Shown piece after piece: positions 33,578 to 39,489 of a stretch of DNA of 64,000 nucleotides. Source of the stretch: a virus. Position numbers and translations under genes: made by a program. Where the stretch lies: the IMG/VR virus record IMGVR_UViG_3300043446_003867, positions 1 through 64,000 of that record. One strand, written 5' to 3'. Position 1 is the first letter of the stretch. Every line of letters starts with the position of its first letter. The notes beneath the pieces are model-generated. The model made no database searches, was not told the DNA's origin, and saw only the letters and a program-made list of their open reading frames with translations.

Positions 33578-33955
33578 ATGAACGCTCACGAGATCAAGAT
33601 CGCCGAGGAAGCTTACGAGGGTGCGGGCGTGGAGGCGGCGCTGGTTGTGGCGCGCGGTGCGCTGCGTAGCGCGCGCGTCGCGGGTAAAGCGGCGAAGTCG
33701 GCGGCGGAACACGAGGTCGCGGCGCTGGCGTACAAGCGCGCGGTCGAAGCGATCGAAGCGGCGCGCGCGGCGATGTGGAGGGCGCTTTACGGGTGGTGTG
33801 TCGCGGTCGACGAATTGGAGCGCGCGGACGCGAACGATCGCGCGCGGCGGAGCCCCTACGCGGCGCTTGAGGCTGGCTTGGAGGCGGGGCTGAAGGAAGC
33901 GAACGAAGCGAACGGGATGCACGCGCTGGCGTACGTGCGCGCGATGCGTGCGTGA
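33578..33955 (+). CDS. Ala-rich helical protein, paralogue A
   Basis: A 125-aa, Ala- and Glu-rich helical protein from ATG 33578. It aligns along its length with the product of the next cassette (34071): AYEGAGVE/AYRAANVE, ALAYKRAVEAI/ALAYDEAAVAI and SPYAALEAGLE/NPYEKIEAVLE. The two are tandem paralogues, each with its own promoter. Probably a coiled-coil protein; function unknown. Confidence 0.7.
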   Translation: MNAHEIKIAEEAYEGAGVEAALVVARGALRSARVAGKAAKSAAEHEVAALAYKRAVEAIEAARAAMWRALYGWCVAVDELERADANDRARRSPYAALEAGLEAGLKEANEANGMHALAYVRAMRA

Positions 33956-33960
33956 TCGCG

Positions 33961-33999
33961 GATCCTCCTCTCTCGAAAACGCGAGGGGGGGATCGTTTT
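33961..33999 (+). terminator. Intrinsic terminator
   Basis: GATCCTCC (33961) with a CTCTCG extension pairs with CGAGGGGGGGATC ending at 33994, followed by GTTTTC. Confidence 0.78.
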
Positions 34000-34003
34000 C
34001 TAC

Positions 34004-34070
34004 TGGTTCGGTTACAGGTTTTGGGTTATGCTCATCGCGGTGGGTCGATGAACCCGAAAATGGAAAGGAA
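34004..34070 (+). promoter_or_regulatory. Cassette promoter 12 with 5' leader hairpin
   Basis: -35 TGGTTC (34004), 17-bp spacer, the most divergent of the set (contains ACAGG), -10 TATGCT (34027). Leader stem GGGT/ACCC at 34042-34055, then GGAAAGGAA. Confidence 0.7.
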
Positions 34071-34475
34071 ATGGCTATGAAAGACGCAATCGCGATCCGG
34101 ATTGAACAGCGTGAGGCGGAGCTTGCCGCGTCGGCGTATCGCGCGGCGAACGTTGAGGAGATGCTTCGTGTTTCGCGCGAGAAGCTGCTCGAAGCGCGTC
34201 GCCTTGGAGACGTCGCAGATGGCGAGGAGAACTACGAAGCGTATGGTGCGGCGGCGCTCGCATACGACGAGGCGGCAGTGGCTATCGGGAAGGCGCGCCG
34301 TGCGCTCGGTGGGGCATACGTGAGCTGGAGCGATGCAGTCGCGAAGTGGGAACGCCCGGACGCGTACGACTTCGCGCCGCGGAATCCTTACGAGAAGATC
34401 GAAGCGGTACTTGAGGAGGAGCGGGAAGAAGTGAACGCAGGGCGGCGACTCTACTCGCTTCTGGCGATGTTCTGA
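34071..34475 (+). CDS. Ala-rich helical protein, paralogue B
   Basis: A 134-aa helical protein, the tandem paralogue of the 33578 product. ATG 34071 has AAAGGA directly upstream; an in-frame ATG at 34077 is an alternative. Function unknown. Confidence 0.7.
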   Translation: MAMKDAIAIRIEQREAELAASAYRAANVEEMLRVSREKLLEARRLGDVADGEENYEAYGAAALAYDEAAVAIGKARRALGGAYVSWSDAVAKWERPDAYDFAPRNPYEKIEAVLEEEREEVNAGRRLYSLLAMF

Positions 34476-34487
34476 GAATCCTGGCCG

Positions 34488-34531
34488 GATCCTCTCATCG
34501 AAAAAAAAAAGCGATGAGGGGATCTTTTTTT
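34488..34531 (+). terminator. Intrinsic terminator with A-tract loop
   Basis: GATCCTCTCATCG (34488) pairs with CGATGAGGGGATC (34512), nearly perfect over 13 bp, with ten A bases in the loop and a seven-T tail. Confidence 0.92.
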
Positions 34532-34533
34532 GC

Positions 34534-34605
34534 TGGTTCGGTTTCGGGTTTGGGTTTATGGTCTGCTCATCGGTCAACGGGCCGACAACGGGAAGGCAGA
34601 AGAAG
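34534..34605 (+). promoter_or_regulatory. Cassette promoter 13 with 5' leader hairpin
   Basis: -35 TGGTTC (34534), 17-bp GGTTTCGGG-type spacer, -10 TATGGT (34557). Leader hairpin TCGGTC-AACG-GGCCGA at 34570-34585, then GGAAGG. Confidence 0.8.
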
Positions 34606-34806
34606 ATGAGCGCATTCGGGAAGGGTCAGATCGTCGTCGCGAAGTCGGCAGCGCAGGGGCTCGTGAAGGGTCGGAAGTACGTGGTGCTGGCTGTCCTGAA
34701 CACCGTCGGCGGCTGGTATCTCTACGAGGTGCACGGGGTGGAGGGATCGAACAACTCGGTCCTCCGGATCGCCAACGCGCAGTTCGTCTTTTCTGAGGTG
34801 AAGTGA
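34606..34806 (+). CDS. Small beta-rich protein (66 aa), cassette gene 13
   Basis: A 66-aa protein from ATG 34606 with an SH3-like strand pattern (GQIVVAKSAAQGLVKGRKYVVLAV). Similar small beta barrels are common in phages. Function unknown. Confidence 0.6.
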   Translation: MSAFGKGQIVVAKSAAQGLVKGRKYVVLAVLNTVGGWYLYEVHGVEGSNNSVLRIANAQFVFSEVK

Positions 34807-34814
34807 TCGGGCGG

Positions 34815-34850
34815 GAACGCCTCGCGAGTGGATCGCGGGGCGTTCTTTTT
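34815..34850 (+). terminator. Intrinsic terminator
   Basis: GAACGCCTCGCGA (34815) pairs with TCGCGGGGCGTTC (34833), followed by five T bases. Confidence 0.9.
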
Positions 34851-34853
34851 CGC

Positions 34854-34922
34854 TTGATAGGTTTCGGGTTTCGGGTTATGGTTTCCGTATCGGACAAGGT
34901 TCCGACAACGAGGAGATGAGCG
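34854..34922 (+). promoter_or_regulatory. Cassette promoter 14 with 5' leader hairpin
   Basis: -35 TTGATA (34854), the closest to the sigma70 consensus, 17-bp GGTTTCGGG-type spacer, -10 TATGGT (34877). Leader hairpin TCGGA...TCCGA at 34890-34905, then GAGGAG. Confidence 0.82.
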
Positions 34923-35033
34923 ATGAACAACGAGGAAGTGCTTGAGGCGAACGCGGGCGAGATCGAGGCGGACGAGCGGCGCGCGGAGGAGATCGACGAC
35001 GCGGAGTGTTACGGCGCGGAGCATTGGGGCTGA
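34923..35033 (+). CDS. Very acidic mini-protein (36 aa), cassette gene 14
   Basis: A 36-aa frame from ATG 34923 to TGA 35031, rich in Glu and Asp. A strong dedicated promoter, leader hairpin and ribosome binding site argue that it is expressed despite its size. It could bind a basic host protein or mimic nucleic acid; this is speculation. Confidence 0.5.
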   Translation: MNNEEVLEANAGEIEADERRAEEIDDAECYGAEHWG

Positions 35034-35040
35034 ACGGCGC

Positions 35041-35069
35041 AAAAAAGCCCGCGGAGGGTATCCGCGGGC
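35041..35069 (-). terminator. Terminator of the minus-strand endolysin gene
   Basis: GCCCGCGGA (35047) pairs with TCCGCGGGC (35061). On the minus strand the hairpin is followed by six T bases (A tract 35041-35046). Confidence 0.88.
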
Positions 35070-35090
35070 GTCGTTGCATTGTGGGTCAGG

Positions 35091-35552
35091 TCAAACGGGC
35101 TTCATCCACAGGTCGCCTTCGGCTTTGCGGCGCTTGGTGAGGCCGGGGAGGGCTTGGAGCTTTCCGCCGACGGTGGCCTTGTCCCACATGGCGAGACCGG
35201 CGGGAACCAGCTCCGGCTTACCGGCGCGGAGGTTTTTCATCGCGGTGGAGTCATTGAGCGGGCCGGAGCCGACGTTGTAAGTCCAGCTGACGAGGGCATC
35301 GAACTGGTTCTGATTGAGCGGCGGAAGGTTCGCGCGATGGATCGCCTTCTCGAAGCGAACGAGGTCTTTCGCGAGCAGTTCGCTGGCCTGGGCTTCGGTC
35401 AGCTCGGTAAACGTCTCGCCCTTCTCGACAACGTGGCCGTAGCCGATGGTCGGCTTACCGGCGGGGCAGAGGTAGACTTTCGGGACGAAGCCTTCGCAGT
35501 CTTTGATCAGCTTGAGGCCAGCGGCGCCGGTTTTGAGATGTTCGTTGCTCAT
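35091..35552 (-). CDS. GH24 endolysin (T4-type lysozyme)
   Basis: A 153-aa muramidase on the minus strand that hydrolyses peptidoglycan at lysis. The catalytic triad fits the GH24 pattern E-8x-(D/C)-5x-T: Glu20 (CEGF), Cys29 and Thr35 (KPTIGYGH). NQFDALVSWTYNVG near residue 85 is the conserved GH24 helix. There is no signal peptide, so a holin is expected but not identified with confidence. A GGAGG site precedes the ATG. Its isolated minus orientation within a plus-strand region suggests separate acquisition. Confidence 0.93.
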   Translation of the reverse strand: MSNEHLKTGAAGLKLIKDCEGFVPKVYLCPAGKPTIGYGHVVEKGETFTELTEAQASELLAKDLVRFEKAIHRANLPPLNQNQFDALVSWTYNVGSGPLNDSTAMKNLRAGKPELVPAGLAMWDKATVGGKLQALPGLTKRRKAEGDLWMKPV

Positions 35553-35763
35553 GGTCGAATTTCCTCCGGGAAAAGCCAGGGTAACGAAAAAAAGTGATCA
35601 GGCGAGACAAAAACGGACGCGGAGCGCGTCATGGGGGAAGTCGTATCCCGAAGGGAACGGATGGGGGTGAGGAGCCGGGAGGGAAAGGACGGCAGGAAGC
35701 GTCGCCCAGTTGGGTACTGGGGAGGCAGAAAAGGGCTTGATGATAACTAGCCGTTAATACCGA
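35553..35763. other. Divergent intergenic region
   Basis: About 210 bp between the minus-strand endolysin and the plus-strand zinc-ribbon gene, expected to hold divergent promoters. An AT-richer stretch with TTGATG and TAATAC lies at about 35736-35760. No convincing promoter spacing, cassette motif or coding frame is seen. Confidence 0.35.
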
Positions 35764-36180
35764 GTGGCGCGCGAGGCAGGGACCGTGGAGAGAGCGAAGA
35801 CGGGAAAGAAACGACGGGTGACGCGGACTCGACGGCAGTTGAGTGTGGGGGAGCGGTTCGGCGCGTTGGTTGTGGAGACGGTACGCCCGACGACGTTTCG
35901 ATGTGACTGCGGGAAGGTCGTCGAGAAGCGGATGCCGTATGCGGTCTACACGAGCAAGCATCCTAGCTGCGGGTGTAAGCGAGTCGCGTACAAGAGCGAG
36001 AAGCGAACGAACTCGCCGAACTACGAGCTAGTCGGCTTGGCGAATGACGCAGACAAGGTCACGTACATGCGCTGGCGGGTGAGGTGTAGGAAGTGCGGAG
36101 CGGAACTCACTGTCTCGAATGGTCAGCTCTTGGTCAGTAGGAAGAACCGCTACGGGTGTCGAATCTGCCTCATGGGGTAG
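35764..36180 (+). CDS. Zinc-ribbon DNA-binding-like protein
   Basis: A 138-aa protein. VGERFGALVVET then FRCDCGKVV and SCGCKR form the Cys pattern typical of the zinc ribbon found in phage HNH and AP2-type DNA-binding proteins (FGxLxV...CxCG...SCGC). A second Cys group (CRKCG...CRIC) follows. No HNH nuclease motif is visible. Start could be GTG 35764 or GTG 35785. It lies just before the XRE regulator. Confidence 0.6.
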   Translation: MAREAGTVERAKTGKKRRVTRTRRQLSVGERFGALVVETVRPTTFRCDCGKVVEKRMPYAVYTSKHPSCGCKRVAYKSEKRTNSPNYELVGLANDADKVTYMRWRVRCRKCGAELTVSNGQLLVSRKNRYGCRICLMG

Positions 36181-36198
36181 AAAGTCGAGTTCTAACCG

Positions 36199-36528
36199 AT
36201 GACGTTGGGAAGATTGCTGCGGGGAATCAGGGAAGAGAGAGGGTGGACGCTGAGGCATGTCGCGAAACGCGCGGGATTGTCGCCGACGATCGTGTCGAGA
36301 GTGGAGACGGACCAGGATAGGATCGCGCCCGATACGCTCGAATCACTCCTGGTGACGATCGAAGCGAACGAGGAGCAGACCACGCGGGCGTTCTTTCTCG
36401 CAGGTAGGTTCCCGGACTCCGTGCTGGAACGCGCGCTGGCGTCAGAGGAGAACTTCGCGAGCGTCATCCGGTTCGTTCGTAGTCTCCCGATCCCGAACCC
36501 TTCCCGCTATCCGGCTCGATCTCCCTGA
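36199..36528 (+). CDS. XRE-family helix-turn-helix regulator
   Basis: A 109-aa protein with a Cro/CI-type HTH at residues about 4-60 (LGRLLRGIREERGWTLRHVAKRAGLSPTIVSRVE). The short C-terminal region could mediate oligomerisation. It may be a lysogeny repressor or Cro-like protein. A gene-poor region, repeated promoters and a serine recombinase follow, supporting an immunity or regulatory locus. Possible operator targets include the conserved cassette spacers. Confidence 0.8.
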   Translation: MTLGRLLRGIREERGWTLRHVAKRAGLSPTIVSRVETDQDRIAPDTLESLLVTIEANEEQTTRAFFLAGRFPDSVLERALASEENFASVIRFVRSLPIPNPSRYPARSP

Positions 36529-37167
36529 GCGTGTACCCGTATGCGGCGGTCTATCGTTCTCCGCGAGACGTTCGAGAGAGATGGTCTGACCCCCGTTCGC
36601 GGTACCCTCTGAGCGCCCCGGTCGTCGTATCGATGAACTCACTCGTACCCCATCGCTCACGACCCATTTTCAACCCCGTTCCACCCTCACGGTAGATGAT
36701 TCGTACCGTCGAGTTTTCCAGCGAAATAATCGCAACGGATTGGCCTACGCTGGTCGCTTCGCGCGTCTCCTCAGCGGTCAGAAGGCCGATTGCCGGGCCG
36801 TGACCGGCCCTCCCCGAGCCTTTCGAGAGCCACCCTAGGGGTCGATGACCCCCGAGGCATCGACGCGTTAAAACGCCGTTTAGGAGGAAGTTGCTCCGAG
36901 GGGGATCGGTACGGTGTGAACCGAAACGGTCGTTTCGGGTCACGGAGGGGCGACTCGGGTGCTCGGAATTGGCCGACGTTACCCTTTACGTGGGGGCATG
37001 CCCTGGCTCGATCTTGCGGTCGTTTCCTCGCGGCTGACCGCGGCTGCGGGCCGCTGGGCGGCTCGCCGAGGCCGCTGGCACGCGAGGGGGGTGCAGGGGA
37101 AGTGACGGGGGGCGTGCAGGACAAGGGTACCCCAAACTCGTCGTGACAAATTTTTAGGTTAGGCGAC
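36529..37167. other. Gene-poor, hairpin-rich region
   Basis: About 640 bp with no confident plus-strand gene. It contains GGGGTC-GAT-GACCCC at 36838-36852, which resembles the cassette leader hairpins, a GGCCG/CGGCC inverted repeat near 36795-36812, and an AGGAGGAAG site near 36881. Base composition looks less like coding DNA than its surroundings. Candidate regulatory, attachment-site or origin region; nothing proves which. Confidence 0.4.
36551..36943 (-). CDS. Possible minus-strand gene, uncertain
   Basis: A 130-aa open frame. The C-terminal 70 residues (SVAIISLENSTVRIIYREGG, then WGTSEFIDTTTGALRGYRER) look protein-like with alternating beta strands, whereas the first 50 residues look random, so the true start may lie inside. 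No family recognised. It may be a relic or an immunity-region gene read against the others. Confidence 0.3.
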   Translation of the reverse strand: MTRNDRFGSHRTDPPRSNFLLNGVLTRRCLGGHRPLGWLSKGSGRAGHGPAIGLLTAEETREATSVGQSVAIISLENSTVRIIYREGGTGLKMGRERWGTSEFIDTTTGALRGYRERGSDHLSRTSRGER

Positions 37168-37237
37168 TTGAAGGGATTCGGGTTTTGGGTTACGCACAAA
37201 GGAGTGGCCGAAGGTCGGTCGACGGAGGTGGAGAGGA
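37168..37237 (+). promoter_or_regulatory. Cassette promoter 15 (degenerate) with leader hairpin
   Basis: -35 TTGAAG (37168), 17-bp GATTCGGG-type spacer, -10 TACGCA (37191). Leader hairpin GGCCG-AAGGT-CGGTC at 37206-37220, then GGAGG. Confidence 0.68.
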
Positions 37238-37333
37238 ATGAGCGCGAAGGTTGTCGGTGAGTGCGTCATGGGTGGAGTGGAGGTGTGTGATGCGAGTGTT
37301 TTTGACTCCGAGGGCGTTGGTTGGGGTTGGTGA
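37238..37333 (+). CDS. Possible leader peptide (31 aa)
   Basis: A 31-aa frame from ATG 37238 with a good GGAGGTGGAGAGG site, at the normal cassette distance. It overlaps the 37290 gene in another frame, so it could be a leader peptide that tunes translation of that gene, or a relic. Confidence 0.35.
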   Translation: MSAKVVGECVMGGVEVCDASVFDSEGVGWGW

Positions 37334-37628
37334 GTGGGAGCGGGTGGGGGAAGCGATATTGTTCGGGTGTGAGGAGTATTTGATCGGGGGTGTGTCGTTC
37401 GTGGTGTGGAGCGAGGACGAGGGGTCGCGGGTATTGGGGGCGGTGTATGAGATCGACGCGGAGGGGGTTGAGGGGATTGATCGGCGGATGGTGGATCAGT
37501 CGAGGGAGGAGCGGACGGTGTTGATGGGAGGGGTGGCGGAATTCGCGGAGGTGTATGTGTTGCGGAATCGGGCGTTGTTGGCGGGATCGTGGGACGTGGA
37601 AAAGATGTCGATGAGCGGTCCGGGATGA
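37290..37628 (+). CDS. Hypothetical protein with atypical codon use
   Basis: A 112-aa acidic protein from ATG 37290 with GGAGG upstream. The gene is unusually rich in G and T (many GTG, TTG and GGG codons) compared with neighbours, suggesting different ancestry. Beta-rich N-terminal half. Not recognised. Confidence 0.55.
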   Translation: MRVFLTPRALVGVGEWERVGEAILFGCEEYLIGGVSFVVWSEDEGSRVLGAVYEIDAEGVEGIDRRMVDQSREERTVLMGGVAEFAEVYVLRNRALLAGSWDVEKMSMSGPG

Positions 37629-37638
37629 CGAATTCTAC

Positions 37639-37709
37639 TTGATTGGGTTCGGGTTTCGGGATATGGTCTGCTTGTGGGTTCAAGGAGCCCCGAAGAAGGA
37701 GACGGGATC
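37639..37709 (+). promoter_or_regulatory. Cassette promoter 16 with 5' leader hairpin
   Basis: -35 TTGATT (37639), 17-bp GGGTTCGGG-type spacer, -10 TATGGT (37662). Leader hairpin GGGTTC-AAG-GAGCCC at 37676-37690, then GAAGGAG. The loop differs from other copies while the stem is kept. Confidence 0.8.
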
Positions 37710-37901
37710 ATGGGAAAGCGAATCAAGATTGACGGTGTGGTTTGTGAGGTTGTGAACGCGTATTCGAGCGGGCCGGGAGCGCCGGCGTTCGAGTACGACC
37801 TACGCGATGGGGGGTATGTGTATTGCGTGGGGCCGGAGTGGAAGTTGCAGATGAGGGGTCAGTTCGCGCGGGTGGTGAACGTCGAGATCATCGCGGAGTG
37901 A
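37710..37901 (+). CDS. Small hypothetical protein (63 aa), cassette gene 16
   Basis: A 63-aa beta-rich protein from ATG 37710. Sole gene of its unit. Not recognised. Confidence 0.58.
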   Translation: MGKRIKIDGVVCEVVNAYSSGPGAPAFEYDLRDGGYVYCVGPEWKLQMRGQFARVVNVEIIAE

Positions 37902-37908
37902 TTTTCAC

Positions 37909-37977
37909 TTGCGTGGTTTTGGGTTTCGGTTTATGGTTCCTGTATCGGACAACGATCCGACAACGAGGAGGTGAGTC
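37909..37977 (+). promoter_or_regulatory. Cassette promoter 17 with 5' leader hairpin
   Basis: -35 TTGCGT (37909), 17-bp GGTTTTGGG-type spacer, -10 TATGGT (37932). Leader hairpin TCGGA...TCCGA at 37945-37960, then GAGGAGG. Confidence 0.8.
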
Positions 37978-38256
37978 GTGGGTGAGTGGAAGTTCAACAA
38001 GTGGGCGGATTGCTACGGGGCGTTGATCGAGGAGATCCCCGAAGTGGCGGCGGCGCGAGTGGCGGAGGTCTTCGGTCGCGGCGTGGAGATGAATCATAAG
38101 GATTACGGGGCGGAGTGGGTTTTCGAGGGGTGTGTCGAGGGGCGGCGGGTGAATTACCGCGTGTATGAGCGCGGGGGCGTCATGAGGTTCGGGGGGCCGC
38201 ATGATCATTTCGGATTTGCGGCGTTCCGCGCGTGGTTTCTGGCGTGTGTTGCGTGA
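37978..38256 (+). CDS. Hypothetical protein, cassette gene 17
   Basis: A 92-aa protein from GTG 37978, the only cassette gene with a non-ATG start. Aromatic-rich. Followed after 16 bp by the serine recombinase, probably in the same transcript. Not recognised. Confidence 0.6.
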   Translation: MGEWKFNKWADCYGALIEEIPEVAAARVAEVFGRGVEMNHKDYGAEWVFEGCVEGRRVNYRVYERGGVMRFGGPHDHFGFAAFRAWFLACVA

Positions 38257-38272
38257 TCGAAGGAGACGGACG

Positions 38273-38992
38273 ATGGCGAAGAAGATTCTCAAGGAAGCGA
38301 TGTACGCGGTGATTTACGTGCGCGTGAGCACGGATCAGCAGGCGAAGGAGGGGATCGGGCTCGACGCGCAGCTTGCGCGGTGCAAGGCGGTGGCGGAGGC
38401 GCGCGGGTTGATGGTCATCGATGATTTCCGAGACGAGGGAATCAGCGGCAAGGCGGAGATTCGGCTTCGGCCTGGTCTGCAAGCGGCGATCGCGAAGTGT
38501 AAGGAACGGAACGCGATCCTGATTAGTTATTCGGTGAGCCGTATTGCGCGTCGGCAGCGCCTTCTCTGGGATCTGCTCGATCCGGAGGGCGGGCACCGGC
38601 TGGCGTATATCTCGGCGACGGAGCCGTTTGATACGTCGACGCCGATGGGGCGCGCGATGCTCGGGATGATCGGGGTGTGGAGCCAGCTCGAAGCGGACCT
38701 CGTGAGCGAGCGGACGAAGGATGCGCTTGCTCAGGCGAAGGCGCGCGGGACGCGTCTCGGAGCGCCGTCGACGGCGTCGCTCGTTACGGAAAGCGCGGTT
38801 GCGCGGATCGACGCGTTGGCGGCGGAGGGGTTGTCGTTGCGGTTGATCGCGGACAAGTTGAACGCGGAGGGTGTCCCGACGGCGAAGGGGGTCGGGCAGT
38901 GGTGGCCGAAGACGGTGCGGTCCGTATTGGTTGATCTGCAAATCAAGCGGATTGCGGCGCTTCCGCGTCATGAAGAAAGCGAGGAACGATGA
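38273..38992 (+). CDS. Serine recombinase (resolvase/invertase family)
   Basis: A 239-aa recombinase from ATG 38273 with GAAGGAG upstream. The catalytic domain opens VIYVRVSTDQQ with the nucleophilic serine, followed by GLDAQLARC, the SYSVSRIARRQR basic segment and the TPMGRAMLGM helix of the E helix region. The C-terminal HTH (GLSLRLIADKLNAEGVPTAKG) binds DNA. Size fits resolvases rather than large serine integrases. It may integrate the phage, resolve dimers or invert a segment. Last gene driven by the cassette promoters. Confidence 0.92.
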   Translation: MAKKILKEAMYAVIYVRVSTDQQAKEGIGLDAQLARCKAVAEARGLMVIDDFRDEGISGKAEIRLRPGLQAAIAKCKERNAILISYSVSRIARRQRLLWDLLDPEGGHRLAYISATEPFDTSTPMGRAMLGMIGVWSQLEADLVSERTKDALAQAKARGTRLGAPSTASLVTESAVARIDALAAEGLSLRLIADKLNAEGVPTAKGVGQWWPKTVRSVLVDLQIKRIAALPRHEESEER

Positions 38993-39468
38993 ATATCTTT
39001 GCGCTCGATAGCGATCCGGTCCGCGCGGCGGAGTACATGTGTGACAAGCACGTCGTCAAGATGGCGCTGGAGACGGCGCAGCTACTCTGCACGGCGCTTG
39101 CGCAGCATGGGGCGGAGGAGTTGCCGTACAAGCCGACGCATCGGAACCACCCGTGCACGATCTGGGCGGCGGAGTCGCGCGCGAACTTTCTATGGCTCGC
39201 GGAGCACGGTGACGCGATTTGTCGCGAGTACAGCAAGCGGTACGGCGGGCGCGAGCATAAGTCGCGCGCGGTCATCGTACGGGCGGCGGAGCAGAGCGCG
39301 AAGATCCCGGAGCGTTCGTTGACGCGGTTCGCGCAGGCGATGCCGGATCAGTACAAGAACGCGGATCCGGTCGCGGCGTATCGGGCGTACTACATCGGGG
39401 ACAAGGCGCGGTTCGCGTCGTGGCGCGCGCCGGCGGTGGTGCCGGATTGGTGGCGCGCGGAAGCGTGA
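38989..39468 (+). CDS. Conserved phage protein of the MNIFxLDxDPxxAAxYxCDKHVVKM family
   Basis: A 159-aa protein overlapping the recombinase stop. The opening (NIFALDSDPVRAAEYMCDKHVVKM), the central HRNHPCTIWAAES and the late FAQAMPDQYK and AYRAYYIGDKARFASW segments are characteristic of a family widespread in large tailed phages. It is sometimes linked to pyrimidine-dimer glycosylases; I regard that as unproven and the function as unknown. Confidence 0.75.
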   Translation: MNIFALDSDPVRAAEYMCDKHVVKMALETAQLLCTALAQHGAEELPYKPTHRNHPCTIWAAESRANFLWLAEHGDAICREYSKRYGGREHKSRAVIVRAAEQSAKIPERSLTRFAQAMPDQYKNADPVAAYRAYYIGDKARFASWRAPAVVPDWWRAEA

Positions 39469-39474
39469 TAGGGT
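39447..39474 (+). promoter_or_regulatory. Candidate promoter for the packaging operon
   Basis: TTGGTG (39447), 16-bp spacer, TAGGGT (39469), 15 bases before the terminase ATG. Moderate match only. Confidence 0.4.
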
Positions 39475-39489
39475 GCTGCTCCGGGTGGC

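Noticed and set aside
36790-37146. A 118-aa plus-strand frame in the gene-poor region
   Set aside because: No ribosome binding site, Gly/Arg/Pro-rich random-looking product, and overlap with hairpins.
26174-37931. G-quadruplex or telomere-like function of the GGGTT spacers
   Set aside because: Most copies have only two full GGG runs, too few for a standard quadruplex. The fixed distance to -10 elements explains the conservation better.
26168-37977. CRISPR array or simple direct-repeat locus
   Set aside because: Units are 200-500 bp apart and separated by different genes, and each has promoter anatomy. There are no regular spacers or cas genes.
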